Source: SIG710 sp045604985 (GTDB taxonomy: Bacteria > Bacillota > Clostridia > Oscillospirales > CAG-272). From it: 64,000 nucleotides of DNA. Position 1 is the first letter of the stretch, and every line of letters begins with the position of its first letter. A program made the translations under genes and the position numbers. Of this stretch, positions 48,682 through 58,364 are shown piece by piece. Below the pieces are notes generated by a model. That model was not told the origin of the DNA. It made no database searches and was given only the letters and a program-made list of their open reading frames with translations. The DNA lies in NCBI GenBank assembly GCA_045604985.1, contig JAZUPD010000018.1, forward strand, positions 84,970 through 148,969, in the 5' to 3' direction.

Positions 48682-50823
48682 ATGAATATGGAAGGTTATG
48701 AGCGCTATGTGGGGCAGGTATTCGATAATAGATATCGAATAATGAAGACCATAGGTGTTGGCGGAATGGCGGTAGTTTTCCAGGCATATGATCTTGCCGA
48801 AAAGAGGACGGTCGCCGTTAAAATGCTTCGTGAGGACATAGCAAGTGACGAGGCGCAGGTGAGAAGATTCGTAAATGAATCAAAGGCGGTTGCAATGCTT
48901 TCTCACCCCAATGTTGTGAGAATTTTTAATATTTCTGTAAGAAGCAATATAAAATTCATCGTAATGGAGTATATCGAGGGTATAACTCTGAAGGATTACA
49001 TGAACAAAAAGGGCGTTTTGTCTTTTGGTGAGATTATAAGCTATACCGAGCAGATACTTCACGCTCTTGAGCATGCACATTCCAAGGGCGTCGTTCACAG
49101 GGATATAAAGCCTCAGAATATAATGCTGCTTAAAAACGGTGTTATCAAGGTGATGGATTTTGGAATAGCAAAGCTTCCCAATGCTGAAACACTTACTCTT
49201 ACCGATAAGGCTATCGGAACGGTATTTTATATTAGTCCCGAGCAGGCAGAGGGTAAGGCCATTGACAGAAGAAGCGACCTCTATTCTCTCGGAGTCATGA
49301 TATACGAGATGTCTTGCGGAAAACTGCCATTTTATGACGAAAGCCCCATAACGGTGGCTCTTAAACAGATAAATGACGCCCCCGTCTCGCCAAGAAGCAT
49401 CAATCCCGCAATTCCGAGAGGACTTGAGCAGATAACCCTTTCGGCAATGGAAAAGGATCCCGAAATGCGTTTTCAGAGCGCAACGCAGATGCTTCGTCAG
49501 ATCGCCAGACTAAAGGCAGATCCGGGAATAGTATTCCGACCAAATCACAAGAACACCATGTCTGAAAAATCGGCAAAAAAGCCTTACACAAATAAAAAGA
49601 AGTCATCAAAAGGTGGAAAGGCAATGTTCCCAATAATACTTGGTGTGGCATCTGCCTTTGCTGTGGTATTCCTTGTAAGTCTTTTCGTTATCCTTGACGC
49701 AGCACTGGGAATTTTCGGAATAATCAATGTAAATTCGGATATTATTGTTTTGACGGTCCCGAATGTTGTTGGATATACCTATACCACGCAGGATGCGGTT
49801 GGACTAAGTTCAACCTATTACACTGTGGATATAACCGAAAAGTATGATTCTAATTCCGTTAAGGGCCAGATACTCGATCAGTACCCATCGGAAGGACAGC
49901 GAGTAAAGGTCTCCGCTAATAGACAGAGACAGACTGTAAGGCTGACGGTGAGCCTTGGAGCTGAGTTGCTAATTCTTGAAAATTATGAAAGCAAATCGAG
50001 CCGAGATGCAGAGCTTGCGCTTAAAAAGCTTGGATTCAAGGTGGTGCTTGAGCAGGTATACAGTGAGACTGTGACAAGAGGAAAGGTTTGCTATACCTAT
50101 CCTGCTGCGGGAGACTCTGCGGCAGTTGGCTCATCTGTAACCGTTTATGTAAGCATGGGTAAGGCATCCGGTTCAAATGCAGTTGAGGTTCCCGACTTCA
50201 GAGGAAGCAGCGAGACAGAGGCAAGGCAGAGTGCAACAGAGCTTGGCCTTATCATTACCGAGGTAATATACGAGGAGTCGGATAAGGCTGCGGGAATCGT
50301 TATCGGTCAGAGCTTACTTCCTAAAACAAGCGTTGCTCTCGGTGCTTCACTAACGCTTACAGTAAGCGGAGGACAGAGCTATGTGACAGTGTCTGTTCCG
50401 AATATAACGGGACTTACCGTAAGACAGGCAGAGACCGAGCTTGCAAAGGTAGGTCTCAAACTTGGAAAGAGAAGCGAAGCTCCCAGCGAGCTTGAAGAGG
50501 GGAGGATAATAGAGCAGTATCCCATTCCCGGAACACCTATTTCAAGCGGTGTTGCAACAGTGAATTTTACCGTCAGCAATGGAGACTATGAAGCAGGCCC
50601 CAGTGTTGAGTTTGTGGAGCTTGATGGTTGGAGAGTTCCAAACGTTGTAGGAATGTCGGTTAAAAAGGCGAGAGCACTTCTTGAGGATCATGAGCTTACT
50701 CTCGGAGATGCCACCGTCGTTTCGTCCCCCGAAAGCGCAGGAATAATTCTTTCTATCAGCATCGGATATAATATTGATGGTGACCCTGTGGTGAACTATG
50801 AGGTCAGCGCAGGTTCAAATTAA
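48682..50823 (+). CDS. prkC: PASTA-domain Ser/Thr kinase PrkC/PknB
   Basis: 713 residues. Kinase domain 1-280: GVGGMAVVFQAYD (P-loop), VAVKMLRED (Lys), HRDIKPQNIML (catalytic Asp), DFGIAK, GTVFYISPEQAEGK. A basic juxtamembrane part leads to one membrane helix at about 315-342. Outside the cell are about five PASTA repeats, recognisable from VPNVVGYT, VPDFRGSS, VPNITGLT and VPNVVGMS; the last is short. PASTA repeats sense muropeptides or lipid II. Partner phosphatase upstream; next come a divergent phosphoesterase and rsgA, a known target of PrkC. Confidence 0.96.
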   Translation: MNMEGYERYVGQVFDNRYRIMKTIGVGGMAVVFQAYDLAEKRTVAVKMLREDIASDEAQVRRFVNESKAVAMLSHPNVVRIFNISVRSNIKFIVMEYIEGITLKDYMNKKGVLSFGEIISYTEQILHALEHAHSKGVVHRDIKPQNIMLLKNGVIKVMDFGIAKLPNAETLTLTDKAIGTVFYISPEQAEGKAIDRRSDLYSLGVMIYEMSCGKLPFYDESPITVALKQINDAPVSPRSINPAIPRGLEQITLSAMEKDPEMRFQSATQMLRQIARLKADPGIVFRPNHKNTMSEKSAKKPYTNKKKSSKGGKAMFPIILGVASAFAVVFLVSLFVILDAALGIFGIINVNSDIIVLTVPNVVGYTYTTQDAVGLSSTYYTVDITEKYDSNSVKGQILDQYPSEGQRVKVSANRQRQTVRLTVSLGAELLILENYESKSSRDAELALKKLGFKVVLEQVYSETVTRGKVCYTYPAAGDSAAVGSSVTVYVSMGKASGSNAVEVPDFRGSSETEARQSATELGLIITEVIYEESDKAAGIVIGQSLLPKTSVALGASLTLTVSGGQSYVTVSVPNITGLTVRQAETELAKVGLKLGKRSEAPSELEEGRIIEQYPIPGTPISSGVATVNFTVSNGDYEAGPSVEFVELDGWRVPNVVGMSVKKARALLEDHELTLGDATVVSSPESAGIILSISIGYNIDGDPVVNYEVSAGSN

Positions 50824-50830
50824 CGAAAAT

Positions 50831-52657
50831 ATGGAAAATAACGAAAATAAAAAGATTTTAGGAGAGGTTGGCGAGGAGGTGTTTGTTCGCAGACAAATAC
50901 CTTCACATCCGCCAGTGAACCCTCAAAATGCGGGAGCGGATATGCCCAGGCAATACTCCGAAGCACAGATAAGGCATATGCAGCCGAGAGAACACGGTTC
51001 AGACGGCACGCTGCCTAAAAATCCCCACAGTAGGATAACGGCAAAGCCCTCTCAAAAAAAGAAAAAAGCTTTCTTCCGATTCCAAAAGACTCAAAAAGGC
51101 TCGGATAGAAGGGAGAGAGGACATTTTGAGCTTGTAAGAAAGACCTCGATCATCGGTTTTACCGTTATTGGACTCATTTCGATAGTTATTTGCACCGTCC
51201 TTTCTTATTCATATAGCGGTGACAGCATAAAACATATAAGTCAGATGACTGAATCGGGCAGATCAAGTTCGAGAGAATATGTTATCGTTTATAGCGAGGC
51301 GGATTCATGGGGGGCAGGATCGGCGGAGACGTTGAGAGAGCTTTTTTTGGAAAAAACCGGCGTTTCTCTTAAGATCGTTACGGATGCTGAAAGCCTTTCG
51401 AGGCACGAAATAAGGATAGGTCATACAAATCGCTCCGGTGATGACTATATAACTACTCTCTCTGCCCTCGGAAGAGACGGCTATGCAGTTCTTTTGCAGA
51501 GCGGAGAAAATGTTGCAATTGCGGCACTTTCTGAGACGGGGGCGAAAACAGCGGTAAAATATTTTGTGGATTCATACGTGGGATCATATATGGGCAATAA
51601 GCTCACTCTTGCAAAAAATATGAGTATTTCCTTCGTGGGCAGAGATGGAAGTGAGCCTTCTTTATCGCTCAGAAGTACTAAAGTGCCACTGAATTTCACT
51701 GAAAGCGGTAAATTCAAAATGCTCGTATTATCAGATGCGGATATAAATCCCAATACTACAAGTGCAATCGAAGCTATTGCAGAGAAGGAAAAACCGCATC
51801 TTGTAATGTTTGCGGGAGATGTTTCCAACGGAATGACCACAAAGGCAGAGCTTGAAGCATATTTGGAGACTCTTGTGTCACCTCTTGAAAAACGCAAAAT
51901 ACCTTGGGCGGTTGTTTTTGGTGAGCAGGATACAGACGGAGGTCTTTCGGCAGAGTCTCAGATGGAGGTTTATTCATCCTTTGAATACTGCGTTGCAAAG
52001 AGCGAATTTAACATAGACGGAACTGTCAGCTATTTTCTGCCCGTATATCCTTCGGGCGAGACGGAAAAGATACTTACTCCTATTTTCGGGATTTGGGCAA
52101 TGGGGCAGACGCCTATGCTTTCTGCCACAAAAGGCGGCATTTCAGGCGACCCCGTTCTTTCGGAAAATATAGAAAACGGCACGGATTATGGATACGTAAC
52201 CCCCTCTCAGATTGCGTGGTTTACGGAAAACCAAAAAGTTCTTGACAGAGAGGTCGCTGGCACTATGCCGACCGTTATGGTAACCCACACACCGGTGTCC
52301 GAATTTGCAATAATTGCGGAGAATCCCAATGAAACGGGAATGCTCGGTATTTCCCGAGAAGAGGTTGGCTCGTCTCCAATAAATTCAGGACTTTTTGCAG
52401 CAGTACTGGAATCTAAAAGTGTTTTGGGGTTGTACTGCGGACATGACCATCTCAATTCCTTTTCGGGAAGATATTGCGGCATCGAGCTTGGCTATGCTGC
52501 AAGCATCGGCTATGACGGATACGGTCTTGGCGGAACATTTGATATAAATAACAGCCTTCGCGGCGGAAGAATGGTAGAGCTTGTTATAAAGGACGGCGTG
52601 ATTTCGCTGTCCTCGCGCATGGTCTATGCCTCCGACTACGGAATAGGCTTAAATTGA
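50831..52657 (+). CDS. Membrane-anchored metallophosphoesterase paralogue with altered metal site
   Basis: 608 residues from the Met at 50831 (an overlapping Met at 50798 is possible; neither has a clear ribosome site). Cytoplasmic disordered head (1-100), one helix (IIGFTVIGLISIVICTVLSY), a domain of about 130 residues, then a calcineurin-like fold. Expected ligands changed: LSDADIN instead of D-x-H, and FGEQDTDGG instead of GNHD. FAGDVSNG, VTHTPV and CGHDHLNSF remain. It resembles the DCR2-type phosphoesterases but probably binds metal poorly. Position between prkC and rsgA suggests an extracytoplasmic role in the cell-envelope kinase circuit. Confidence 0.75.
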   Translation: MENNENKKILGEVGEEVFVRRQIPSHPPVNPQNAGADMPRQYSEAQIRHMQPREHGSDGTLPKNPHSRITAKPSQKKKKAFFRFQKTQKGSDRRERGHFELVRKTSIIGFTVIGLISIVICTVLSYSYSGDSIKHISQMTESGRSSSREYVIVYSEADSWGAGSAETLRELFLEKTGVSLKIVTDAESLSRHEIRIGHTNRSGDDYITTLSALGRDGYAVLLQSGENVAIAALSETGAKTAVKYFVDSYVGSYMGNKLTLAKNMSISFVGRDGSEPSLSLRSTKVPLNFTESGKFKMLVLSDADINPNTTSAIEAIAEKEKPHLVMFAGDVSNGMTTKAELEAYLETLVSPLEKRKIPWAVVFGEQDTDGGLSAESQMEVYSSFEYCVAKSEFNIDGTVSYFLPVYPSGETEKILTPIFGIWAMGQTPMLSATKGGISGDPVLSENIENGTDYGYVTPSQIAWFTENQKVLDREVAGTMPTVMVTHTPVSEFAIIAENPNETGMLGISREEVGSSPINSGLFAAVLESKSVLGLYCGHDHLNSFSGRYCGIELGYAASIGYDGYGLGGTFDINNSLRGGRMVELVIKDGVISLSSRMVYASDYGIGLN

Positions 52658-52663
52658 GGTAAT

Positions 52664-53647
52664 ATGGAATACCGTAAACACGGAAAAATAATTAAAGGCG
52701 TTGGCGGACTTTATTTTGTTCTTCTGGAAGGTGGGGATGATCCCCTCTCGGGCAAGATATGTCCCTCTCGGGCAAGAGGTGTTTTCAGACATAATCATAT
52801 AACGCCCGTTGTTGGAGATGAGGTCGAGATCATTTATACCGAATCTTCCTTTGAAATGAAGGACGGAGAACCTATGCCAAAGGAAGATGGCCGAGATATT
52901 ATGATAAGCCGGATCCTTCCGAGAAAAAATTCTCTTATAAGGCCCCCCGTTTCAAATATTGACATCATGTTCGTTGCAATGGCGGCGGCATCCCCTGCAC
53001 CTGTGCTTGAAACAATAGACAAAATGCTCTCGATTCTTGAACATAGCGGAATCGAGCCGATCATTGTGATCGGAAAATGCGAGCTGGACAGAGAAAATGC
53101 GGAATTTCTTTCGGAAATTTATAGACTTGCAGGCTATCAAGTGTTCGTTGTCAGCTGTAAAACAGGCGAGGGGACGGATGAGATAAAGGATTTTGTTAAA
53201 GTTGAGCTTATGGGAAAGACTGCGGCTTTTGCGGGGGCTTCAGGCGTTGGAAAATCCACTCTTATGAATGTGCTGTTTCCTGCTCTTGGGCTTGATACAT
53301 CTGATATAAGCCGAAAGATCGAGCGAGGAAGGCATACCACCCGCCATATTGAACTTTTCCCCATTGGAGAAGATTTTTTATCGGGCTGTATTGCGGACAC
53401 CCCGGGATTCAGTATGCTTGATTTTGAACGTTTCGACTTTTTTACAAAGGACGAGCTTCCCATGACTATGAGGGAGTTTGTACCTCTTATCGGTTCATGC
53501 AGATATACCAAATGCACCCATACAAAGGAAGACGGATGCGCCATAGTTGAGGCTGTTCGAGACGGAAAAATTGCAAAAAGCCGACATGAAAGTTTTGTTT
53601 CAATGTTTAATGTACTTAAAGAGAAAAATGCTTGGAGCAAAAACTAA
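52664..53647 (+). CDS. rsgA: Ribosome-assembly GTPase RsgA with unusual G4 motif
   Basis: 327 residues. Circularly permuted GTPase that checks 30S maturation. N-terminal OB fold (RARGVFRHNHITPVVGDEV). G4 comes first and reads VIGKCELD where the family has NKxDL. G1 is GASGVGKSTLMN and G3 DTPGFS. The C-terminal zinc site is CRYTKCTHTKEDGC. The insertion SFEMKDGEPMPKEDGRD is within normal variation. GAGGTAAT directly before the ATG; six bases after the phosphoesterase. Confidence 0.93.
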   Translation: MEYRKHGKIIKGVGGLYFVLLEGGDDPLSGKICPSRARGVFRHNHITPVVGDEVEIIYTESSFEMKDGEPMPKEDGRDIMISRILPRKNSLIRPPVSNIDIMFVAMAAASPAPVLETIDKMLSILEHSGIEPIIVIGKCELDRENAEFLSEIYRLAGYQVFVVSCKTGEGTDEIKDFVKVELMGKTAAFAGASGVGKSTLMNVLFPALGLDTSDISRKIERGRHTTRHIELFPIGEDFLSGCIADTPGFSMLDFERFDFFTKDELPMTMREFVPLIGSCRYTKCTHTKEDGCAIVEAVRDGKIAKSRHESFVSMFNVLKEKNAWSKN

Positions 53648-53669
53648 AAAAGCCCAAAGGAATTACGAT

Positions 53670-54293
53670 ATGAAGGCATTTATTTACGGAGGCGGAAATA
53701 TTCTTGCCGAAAATATAATTGAAAAGCCCAAAAAGGAAGATCTTGTTATTGCGGCGGACAGCGGATATCTGAATGCCCGAGCAATGGGAGAAAGAGTTGA
53801 CGTTCTGGTGGGAGATCTTGATTCTCTCAATGGGGCAAGCGTCCCCGACGGAATTGAACTTGTAAAGCTTGAATGTGAGAAGGACTGTACCGACACTCAG
53901 GCAGCTGTGGAGATAGCCATTGAGCGTGGCTGTGACGATATCGTCATAATCGGCGGCATCGGAACAAGGTTCGACCATTCTTTTTCAAGCGTCTGCATCC
54001 TTCAAGAAATGAAGGCGAGGGGAATACATTGCTATATCACGAATGGGTATAACAGGGTACGTTATCTTGAAAACGACAGCCTTCTCGTGCCTAGAACGGG
54101 ATATAAATATCTTTCACTGGTGGCACTTGATAAGGTTTGCAAAGGTGTTTCGGCAGAGGGTTGTAAATTTCCACTTAAAAATGCGAAGATTTACAGAAAC
54201 AATCAATTTGCTGTTTCAAACGAGATAGAGGGCAATATCGCATTGATCTCGGTTAAAAGGGGCTCACTTTTGGTGATAGAATCAAAGGACTGA
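53670..54293 (+). CDS. thiN: Thiamine pyrophosphokinase
   Basis: 207 residues. It transfers pyrophosphate from ATP to thiamine, giving the coenzyme. AADSGYLNARAMG, VDVLVGDLDSL, CEKDCTDTQAAVEIAIERG and IGGIGTRFDHSFSSVC are the family motifs. The open frame begins far upstream inside rsgA, but the Met at 53670 with AAAGGAA starts exactly on the family N-terminus (KAFIYGGG). Follows rsgA, as in many Firmicutes. Confidence 0.95.
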   Translation: MKAFIYGGGNILAENIIEKPKKEDLVIAADSGYLNARAMGERVDVLVGDLDSLNGASVPDGIELVKLECEKDCTDTQAAVEIAIERGCDDIVIIGGIGTRFDHSFSSVCILQEMKARGIHCYITNGYNRVRYLENDSLLVPRTGYKYLSLVALDKVCKGVSAEGCKFPLKNAKIYRNNQFAVSNEIEGNIALISVKRGSLLVIESKD

Positions 54294-54308
54294 TTTTTAG
54301 AGGTAGAA

Positions 54309-54956
54309 ATGAAATACAAAGCAATAATATGGGACATGGATGGAACGATCCTTGACACGCTTCAGGATCTTCACGACAGTATAAATCATATCCTGCGTTT
54401 AAATGGATATGAGGGACGCACCTTCGAACAGACGAGACGTGCAGTTGGAAACGGAATAAAGCATCTGGTTTCGCACTCTGTTCCGGGAGGCACGGATAAT
54501 CCGGATTTTGAACGCTTGTTCTGTGAATTTCGAGAATATTATTCTGCTCATTGCAGAATAAAAACACGCCCCTATGAGGGCATTTCGGAGACTCTTGACG
54601 CACTTCGGGCAATGGGAATAAAAATGGCAGTGGTTTCAAATAAAATTGACTCTGCGGTAAAGGAGCTGGCGGCAGAATTTTATCCCCAGCTGGATTATGC
54701 TTTGGGTGAAATACCGGGAGTTCCGAGAAAACCCGAACCCGACATGGTTCTCTTGGCACTTTCAGCAATCGGCGCGGAGAAGAACGAAGCTGTGTTTATT
54801 GGTGATTCCGAGGTGGATATCCTTACAGCAAAAAATGCGTCTCTTCCCTGCATCAGTGTTCTTTGGGGCTTCAGAAAAAAAGAGGAACTCTTGCCCTACG
54901 GAGCAAATGTTTTTGTAAATAACCCCTGTGAGATAATAAAGCTCATCGAGGGCTGA
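54309..54956 (+). CDS. HAD-superfamily phosphatase, phosphoglycolate-phosphatase-like
   Basis: 215 residues. HAD motifs: WDMDGTILDT (nucleophile Asp), VVSNK (motif II), RKPEPDMVL (motif III Lys) and FIGDSEVDILTA (motif IV). The helical cap after residue 15 is of the Gph/PgmB kind. The true substrate is unknown; phosphoglycolate, pyrophosphate and sugar phosphates are all possible. AGAGGT upstream. First of three small unrelated enzymes after thiN. Confidence 0.9.
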   Translation: MKYKAIIWDMDGTILDTLQDLHDSINHILRLNGYEGRTFEQTRRAVGNGIKHLVSHSVPGGTDNPDFERLFCEFREYYSAHCRIKTRPYEGISETLDALRAMGIKMAVVSNKIDSAVKELAAEFYPQLDYALGEIPGVPRKPEPDMVLLALSAIGAEKNEAVFIGDSEVDILTAKNASLPCISVLWGFRKKEELLPYGANVFVNNPCEIIKLIEG

Positions 54957-54970
54957 ATTGGAGAGTGAAA

Positions 54971-55657
54971 ATGAAGAGTTATAAGTATGAAACGCATCTT
55001 CATACATCGGAGGTCAGTGCCTGTGCGAGAGTAAGTGCCGCAGAGCAGGTGGGTTTTTATGCCGAGATGGGGTATGCGGGAATAATCGTCACAGACCATT
55101 TTTTAAACGGAAATACCGTCGTTCCCCTTGAGGGGCTTTCATGGAAGGAAAAAATCGAGAGATTTTGCATAGGGTATGTAAATGCATTTCAAGAGGGAAA
55201 AAAGGTCGGACTTGATGTGTTTTTCGGTTGGGAAGCATCCTATGGCGGTACAGATTTCCTCACATACGGTCTCTCGCCACATTGGCTTCTTGAAAATGAG
55301 AAGATAATGGAGATGCCATATTGGGATTATCTGAATTATGTTCGAGACCAAGGAGGTTTTGTCGTTCATGCACATCCATTCAGAGAAGCCGAATATATAA
55401 GGGGCGGAATAAAGCTGAAGCCGAGAAGTGTTGACGCAGTGGAGATAATCAACGCAAACCGCACAGATTTTGAGAATAAAATGGCGCGCGAATATGCAAA
55501 AAATTACGGTATCGCTCCCTTGGCGGGCAGCGATAATCATGCGGGATACGGTCAGAAAAAGCTTGCGGGAATAAAAACCAAAGAAAGAATTGAAAGCATC
55601 ATTGATTTCGTTGATATTATTCAGAGCGGCAACTATAAGATTTTTTTCGAGGGATGA
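54971..55657 (+). CDS. PHP-domain phosphoesterase
   Basis: 228 residues. PHP metal motifs: YETHLHTSEVS near residue 5, IIVTDHF near residue 37, VVHAHPF near residue 133 and AGSDNHAG near residue 180. Relatives include histidinol phosphatase and nucleotide 3',5'-phosphatases; without his genes nearby it is probably not histidinol phosphatase. The open frame starts at a GTG (54965), but GGAGAG supports the ATG at 54971. Confidence 0.88.
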   Translation: MKSYKYETHLHTSEVSACARVSAAEQVGFYAEMGYAGIIVTDHFLNGNTVVPLEGLSWKEKIERFCIGYVNAFQEGKKVGLDVFFGWEASYGGTDFLTYGLSPHWLLENEKIMEMPYWDYLNYVRDQGGFVVHAHPFREAEYIRGGIKLKPRSVDAVEIINANRTDFENKMAREYAKNYGIAPLAGSDNHAGYGQKKLAGIKTKERIESIIDFVDIIQSGNYKIFFEG

Positions 55658-55673
55658 GAGGTGTGGTGTAAAA

Positions 55674-56879
55674 ATGCTTACTGAAAGATTTTTAAAATAC
55701 GTTTCCTATCCCACCATGTCATGTGGTGAAAATGAGTGCTGTCCAAGTACCGAAAAGCAGCTTGTTCTTGGGGCTCTTCTGGCAGAGGAGCTTCGCACAA
55801 TGGGACTTGATTCCGAAATGGATGAGCATGGATACGTTTATGGTTCGCTTCCATCAAATTGCGGCGGGGGACATCCCTGCGTTGCGTTTATTGCACATAT
55901 GGACACCTCGGATGCGGTTGCGGACAATCCTATAAAAACGAGCATAATCGAGTATAAGGGCGGAGATATCGTTCTTAATGAAAAAGAGAATATAGTAAGA
56001 AGCCCTCTTGACGAAAGATTTATAGGAAAACACCTTATCGTTACCGACGGAAATACTCTGCTGGGGGCAGATGACAAGGCGGGAATTGCCGAGATAATGG
56101 ACGCACTCTCCCGTCTTATCGAGAGTGGCGAGAAGCACGGAGATATAAAAATATGCTTTACACCCGATGAGGAGATAGGCAGAGGCGCAGACCTTGTTGA
56201 TCTCCATAAGCTCGGTGCAGATTACGGATATACATTTGACGGCGGCGCACTTGGCGGTATAGAATATGAAAATTTCAATGCAGCAAGCGCATTTGTAAAA
56301 ATAAAGGGCTTTTCAACCCATCCGGGCAGTGCATATGGAATTATGAAAAATGCTTCTCTTATCGCTCTTGAATATGCGTCTCTTTTGCCTTCAGAGCAAG
56401 TGCCTGAAATGACGAATGGCTATGAGGGCTTTTTCCACCTTACTGACATGGAGGGAAGCATCGAGGAAGCTGAGCTTGATTATATCATCCGTGACCACGA
56501 TATGAAGAAATTTGAGGAAAAGAAGCAGGTAATGCTTGATGCCTGCCACAAAATAAACGAAAAATACGGCGAAGGGATTTGCAAGGCAGAGATAGTTGAT
56601 TCGTATTTCAACATGAGAGAGGTTATAGAAAAGAATCCTCATGTGCTTGCCCGTGCAGAGGAGGCTATGAGAGAAGAGGGGGTTGCTCCATATAACTCCC
56701 CCATCAGAGGAGGCACGGACGGAGCAAGACTTTCCTTTATGGGACTGCCTTGCCCAAATCTCTGCACGGGTGGATACGATTTCCATTCGAGAACAGAGTT
56801 CGCAGTGGTCGAGGAGATGAAAAAATGTTCCGATATTGCACTCCGTCTCATGAAGAATACTGCAAAATACGAGAAATAA
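55674..56879 (+). CDS. pepT: Peptidase T (tripeptide aminopeptidase)
   Basis: 401-residue M20B dizinc peptidase removing the N-terminal residue of tripeptides. Motifs: FIAHMDTSDAVADN (His, Asp), LLGADDKAGIAEIM, FTPDEEIGRGAD (catalytic Glu and zinc Glu), YTFDGGALGGIEYE and GGTDGARLSFMGLPCPNL. The open frame extends upstream, but the Met at 55674 gives the family start LTERFLKYV. GAGAGG lies 12 bases before it. Confidence 0.96.
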   Translation: MLTERFLKYVSYPTMSCGENECCPSTEKQLVLGALLAEELRTMGLDSEMDEHGYVYGSLPSNCGGGHPCVAFIAHMDTSDAVADNPIKTSIIEYKGGDIVLNEKENIVRSPLDERFIGKHLIVTDGNTLLGADDKAGIAEIMDALSRLIESGEKHGDIKICFTPDEEIGRGADLVDLHKLGADYGYTFDGGALGGIEYENFNAASAFVKIKGFSTHPGSAYGIMKNASLIALEYASLLPSEQVPEMTNGYEGFFHLTDMEGSIEEAELDYIIRDHDMKKFEEKKQVMLDACHKINEKYGEGICKAEIVDSYFNMREVIEKNPHVLARAEEAMREEGVAPYNSPIRGGTDGARLSFMGLPCPNLCTGGYDFHSRTEFAVVEEMKKCSDIALRLMKNTAKYEK

Positions 56880-56880
56880 T

Positions 56881-57489
56881 ATGGCAAAGATAAATCTTAA
56901 GGGTGGCGCACTTCTTGCGCCCCTTCCGCCCGTTATGGTAAGCTGCGGAAATCCCGAAAAGGGAGAGACTAACATTCTGACGGTGGCATGGACGGGGATT
57001 CTCAATACAAAACCGCCCAAAACCTATATTTCGGTGCGTCCAAGCCGTTATTCCCACCATATAATCAAGGAAAGCGGTTGTTTTGTGCTGAATCTCACCA
57101 CGGAGGACATGGTAAAGAGCGCAGATTATTGCGGTATTTACACAGGTAAAAAGGTGGATAAATTTGAAAAATGCCATTTGACACGTGAAGAATCAAGTAT
57201 CGTGGAATGTCCCAGTATTTCCGAAAGCCCCATGTCAATCGAGTGCAGAGTTACCGACATCATACCCATGGAGAGCCATGATATGTTCCTTGCGGATATA
57301 GTTGCGGTACGGGTGGATGAGAGCATTGTTGATAAGGACGGAAAAATTTGCCTTGAGCTTGCTCATCTTGCGGCATTTGCACATGGCGAATATTTTGCAC
57401 TTGGCAAAAAACTGGGTTATTTTGGTTTTTCAACTAAAAAAATCACTTCGAAAAAGCGCAGCAAGAATAAAGGAAGATCAAAAAAATGA
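56881..57489 (+). CDS. Flavin reductase-like FMN-binding protein
   Basis: 202 residues. Split-barrel flavin reductase family: PLPPVMVSCGNPEKGETNILTVAW near residue 15, YISVRPSRYSHHIIKESGCFVLNL near residue 48. The tail (185-202) is Lys/Ser-rich and basic. Relatives move electrons from NAD(P)H to FMN or bind FMN as redox proteins. It starts one base after the pepT stop and overlaps metF by ATGA; it may feed electrons to a flavin enzyme, but MetF does not need it. Confidence 0.88.
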   Translation: MAKINLKGGALLAPLPPVMVSCGNPEKGETNILTVAWTGILNTKPPKTYISVRPSRYSHHIIKESGCFVLNLTTEDMVKSADYCGIYTGKKVDKFEKCHLTREESSIVECPSISESPMSIECRVTDIIPMESHDMFLADIVAVRVDESIVDKDGKICLELAHLAAFAHGEYFALGKKLGYFGFSTKKITSKKRSKNKGRSKK

Positions 57490-58364
57490 AACTTACGAAT
57501 ATTTTGAATAGTGGCAGGATAAGCCTTTCATTTGAGGTTTTTCCGCCAAAGACGGATACGGCATTTGAGAACGTCAAGAGCGCAACCGAGGAGATAGCAA
57601 AGCTCCATCCCTCATTTATGAGCGTTACATACGGCGCAGGCGGCGGCACGAGTAAATATACCCTTGAAATTGCAAGGGATATAATGGAAAATTACGGTGT
57701 TCCGACTCTTGCACATCTTACCTGCGTTTCATCTACCCGTGAGACCGTTCGCCGTAAGATGGAGGAAATAAAGGCAGCGGGAGTGAGTAATGTTATGGCA
57801 CTTCGGGGCGACCTTACCCCGGAGCTTGAGGGAAGTGACAGAAGTCGCTGGGCATACCGTCACGCCTCGGAGCTTGTAAGAGAGCTGAGAGAAAGCGGAG
57901 CGGATTTCTGCATCGGAGGAGCTTGCTATCCCGAGATACATCCCGAAAGCAGAGATCAAAAGGAGGATATAAAATATCTAAAAGAAAAAGTGGATGCTGG
58001 ATGTGATTTTCTCACAACGCAGATGTTTTTCGATAATAACCTGCTATATAATTTTCTTTACAAAATAAGAGAAGCGGGAATAAAGATTCCGGTAGTGGCA
58101 GGGATCATGCCCATAACGAATGCAAATCAGGTTGAGAGAGCGATTAAGCTTTCCGGCTCGTTCATGCCGCATCGCTTCAAGAGCCTTGTTGATAAATTCG
58201 GCTCTGACCCCCTTGCCATGAAACAGGCGGGAATAGCTTATGCCACGGAACAGATAATCGACCTTTTCGCCAATAATATCACAAACGTTCACGTTTATTC
58301 GATGAATAAACCGGACGTTGCCGAGAAGATTCTTGCAAATCTTTCGGATATGATAGGAAAATGA
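57486..58364 (+). CDS. metF: 5,10-Methylenetetrahydrofolate reductase
   Basis: 292-residue FAD enzyme reducing methylene-THF to methyl-THF for methionine synthesis. SFEVFPPKTDTAFENV (active-site Glu), VTYGAGGGT, HLTCVSSTRETV, ALRGDLTPELEGSD and DFLTTQMFFDNNLLYNFL are the family landmarks. AAAGGAAG inside the upstream gene is its ribosome site. The next gene is a cobalamin-dependent methionine synthase activation domain, so its product is used by MetH. Confidence 0.96.
   Translation: MKLTNILNSGRISLSFEVFPPKTDTAFENVKSATEEIAKLHPSFMSVTYGAGGGTSKYTLEIARDIMENYGVPTLAHLTCVSSTRETVRRKMEEIKAAGVSNVMALRGDLTPELEGSDRSRWAYRHASELVRELRESGADFCIGGACYPEIHPESRDQKEDIKYLKEKVDAGCDFLTTQMFFDNNLLYNFLYKIREAGIKIPVVAGIMPITNANQVERAIKLSGSFMPHRFKSLVDKFGSDPLAMKQAGIAYATEQIIDLFANNITNVHVYSMNKPDVAEKILANLSDMIGK

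Noticed and set aside
53137..53640. 167-codon minus-strand frame inside rsgA
   Set aside because: Antisense shadow of rsgA; no promoter or ribosome site.
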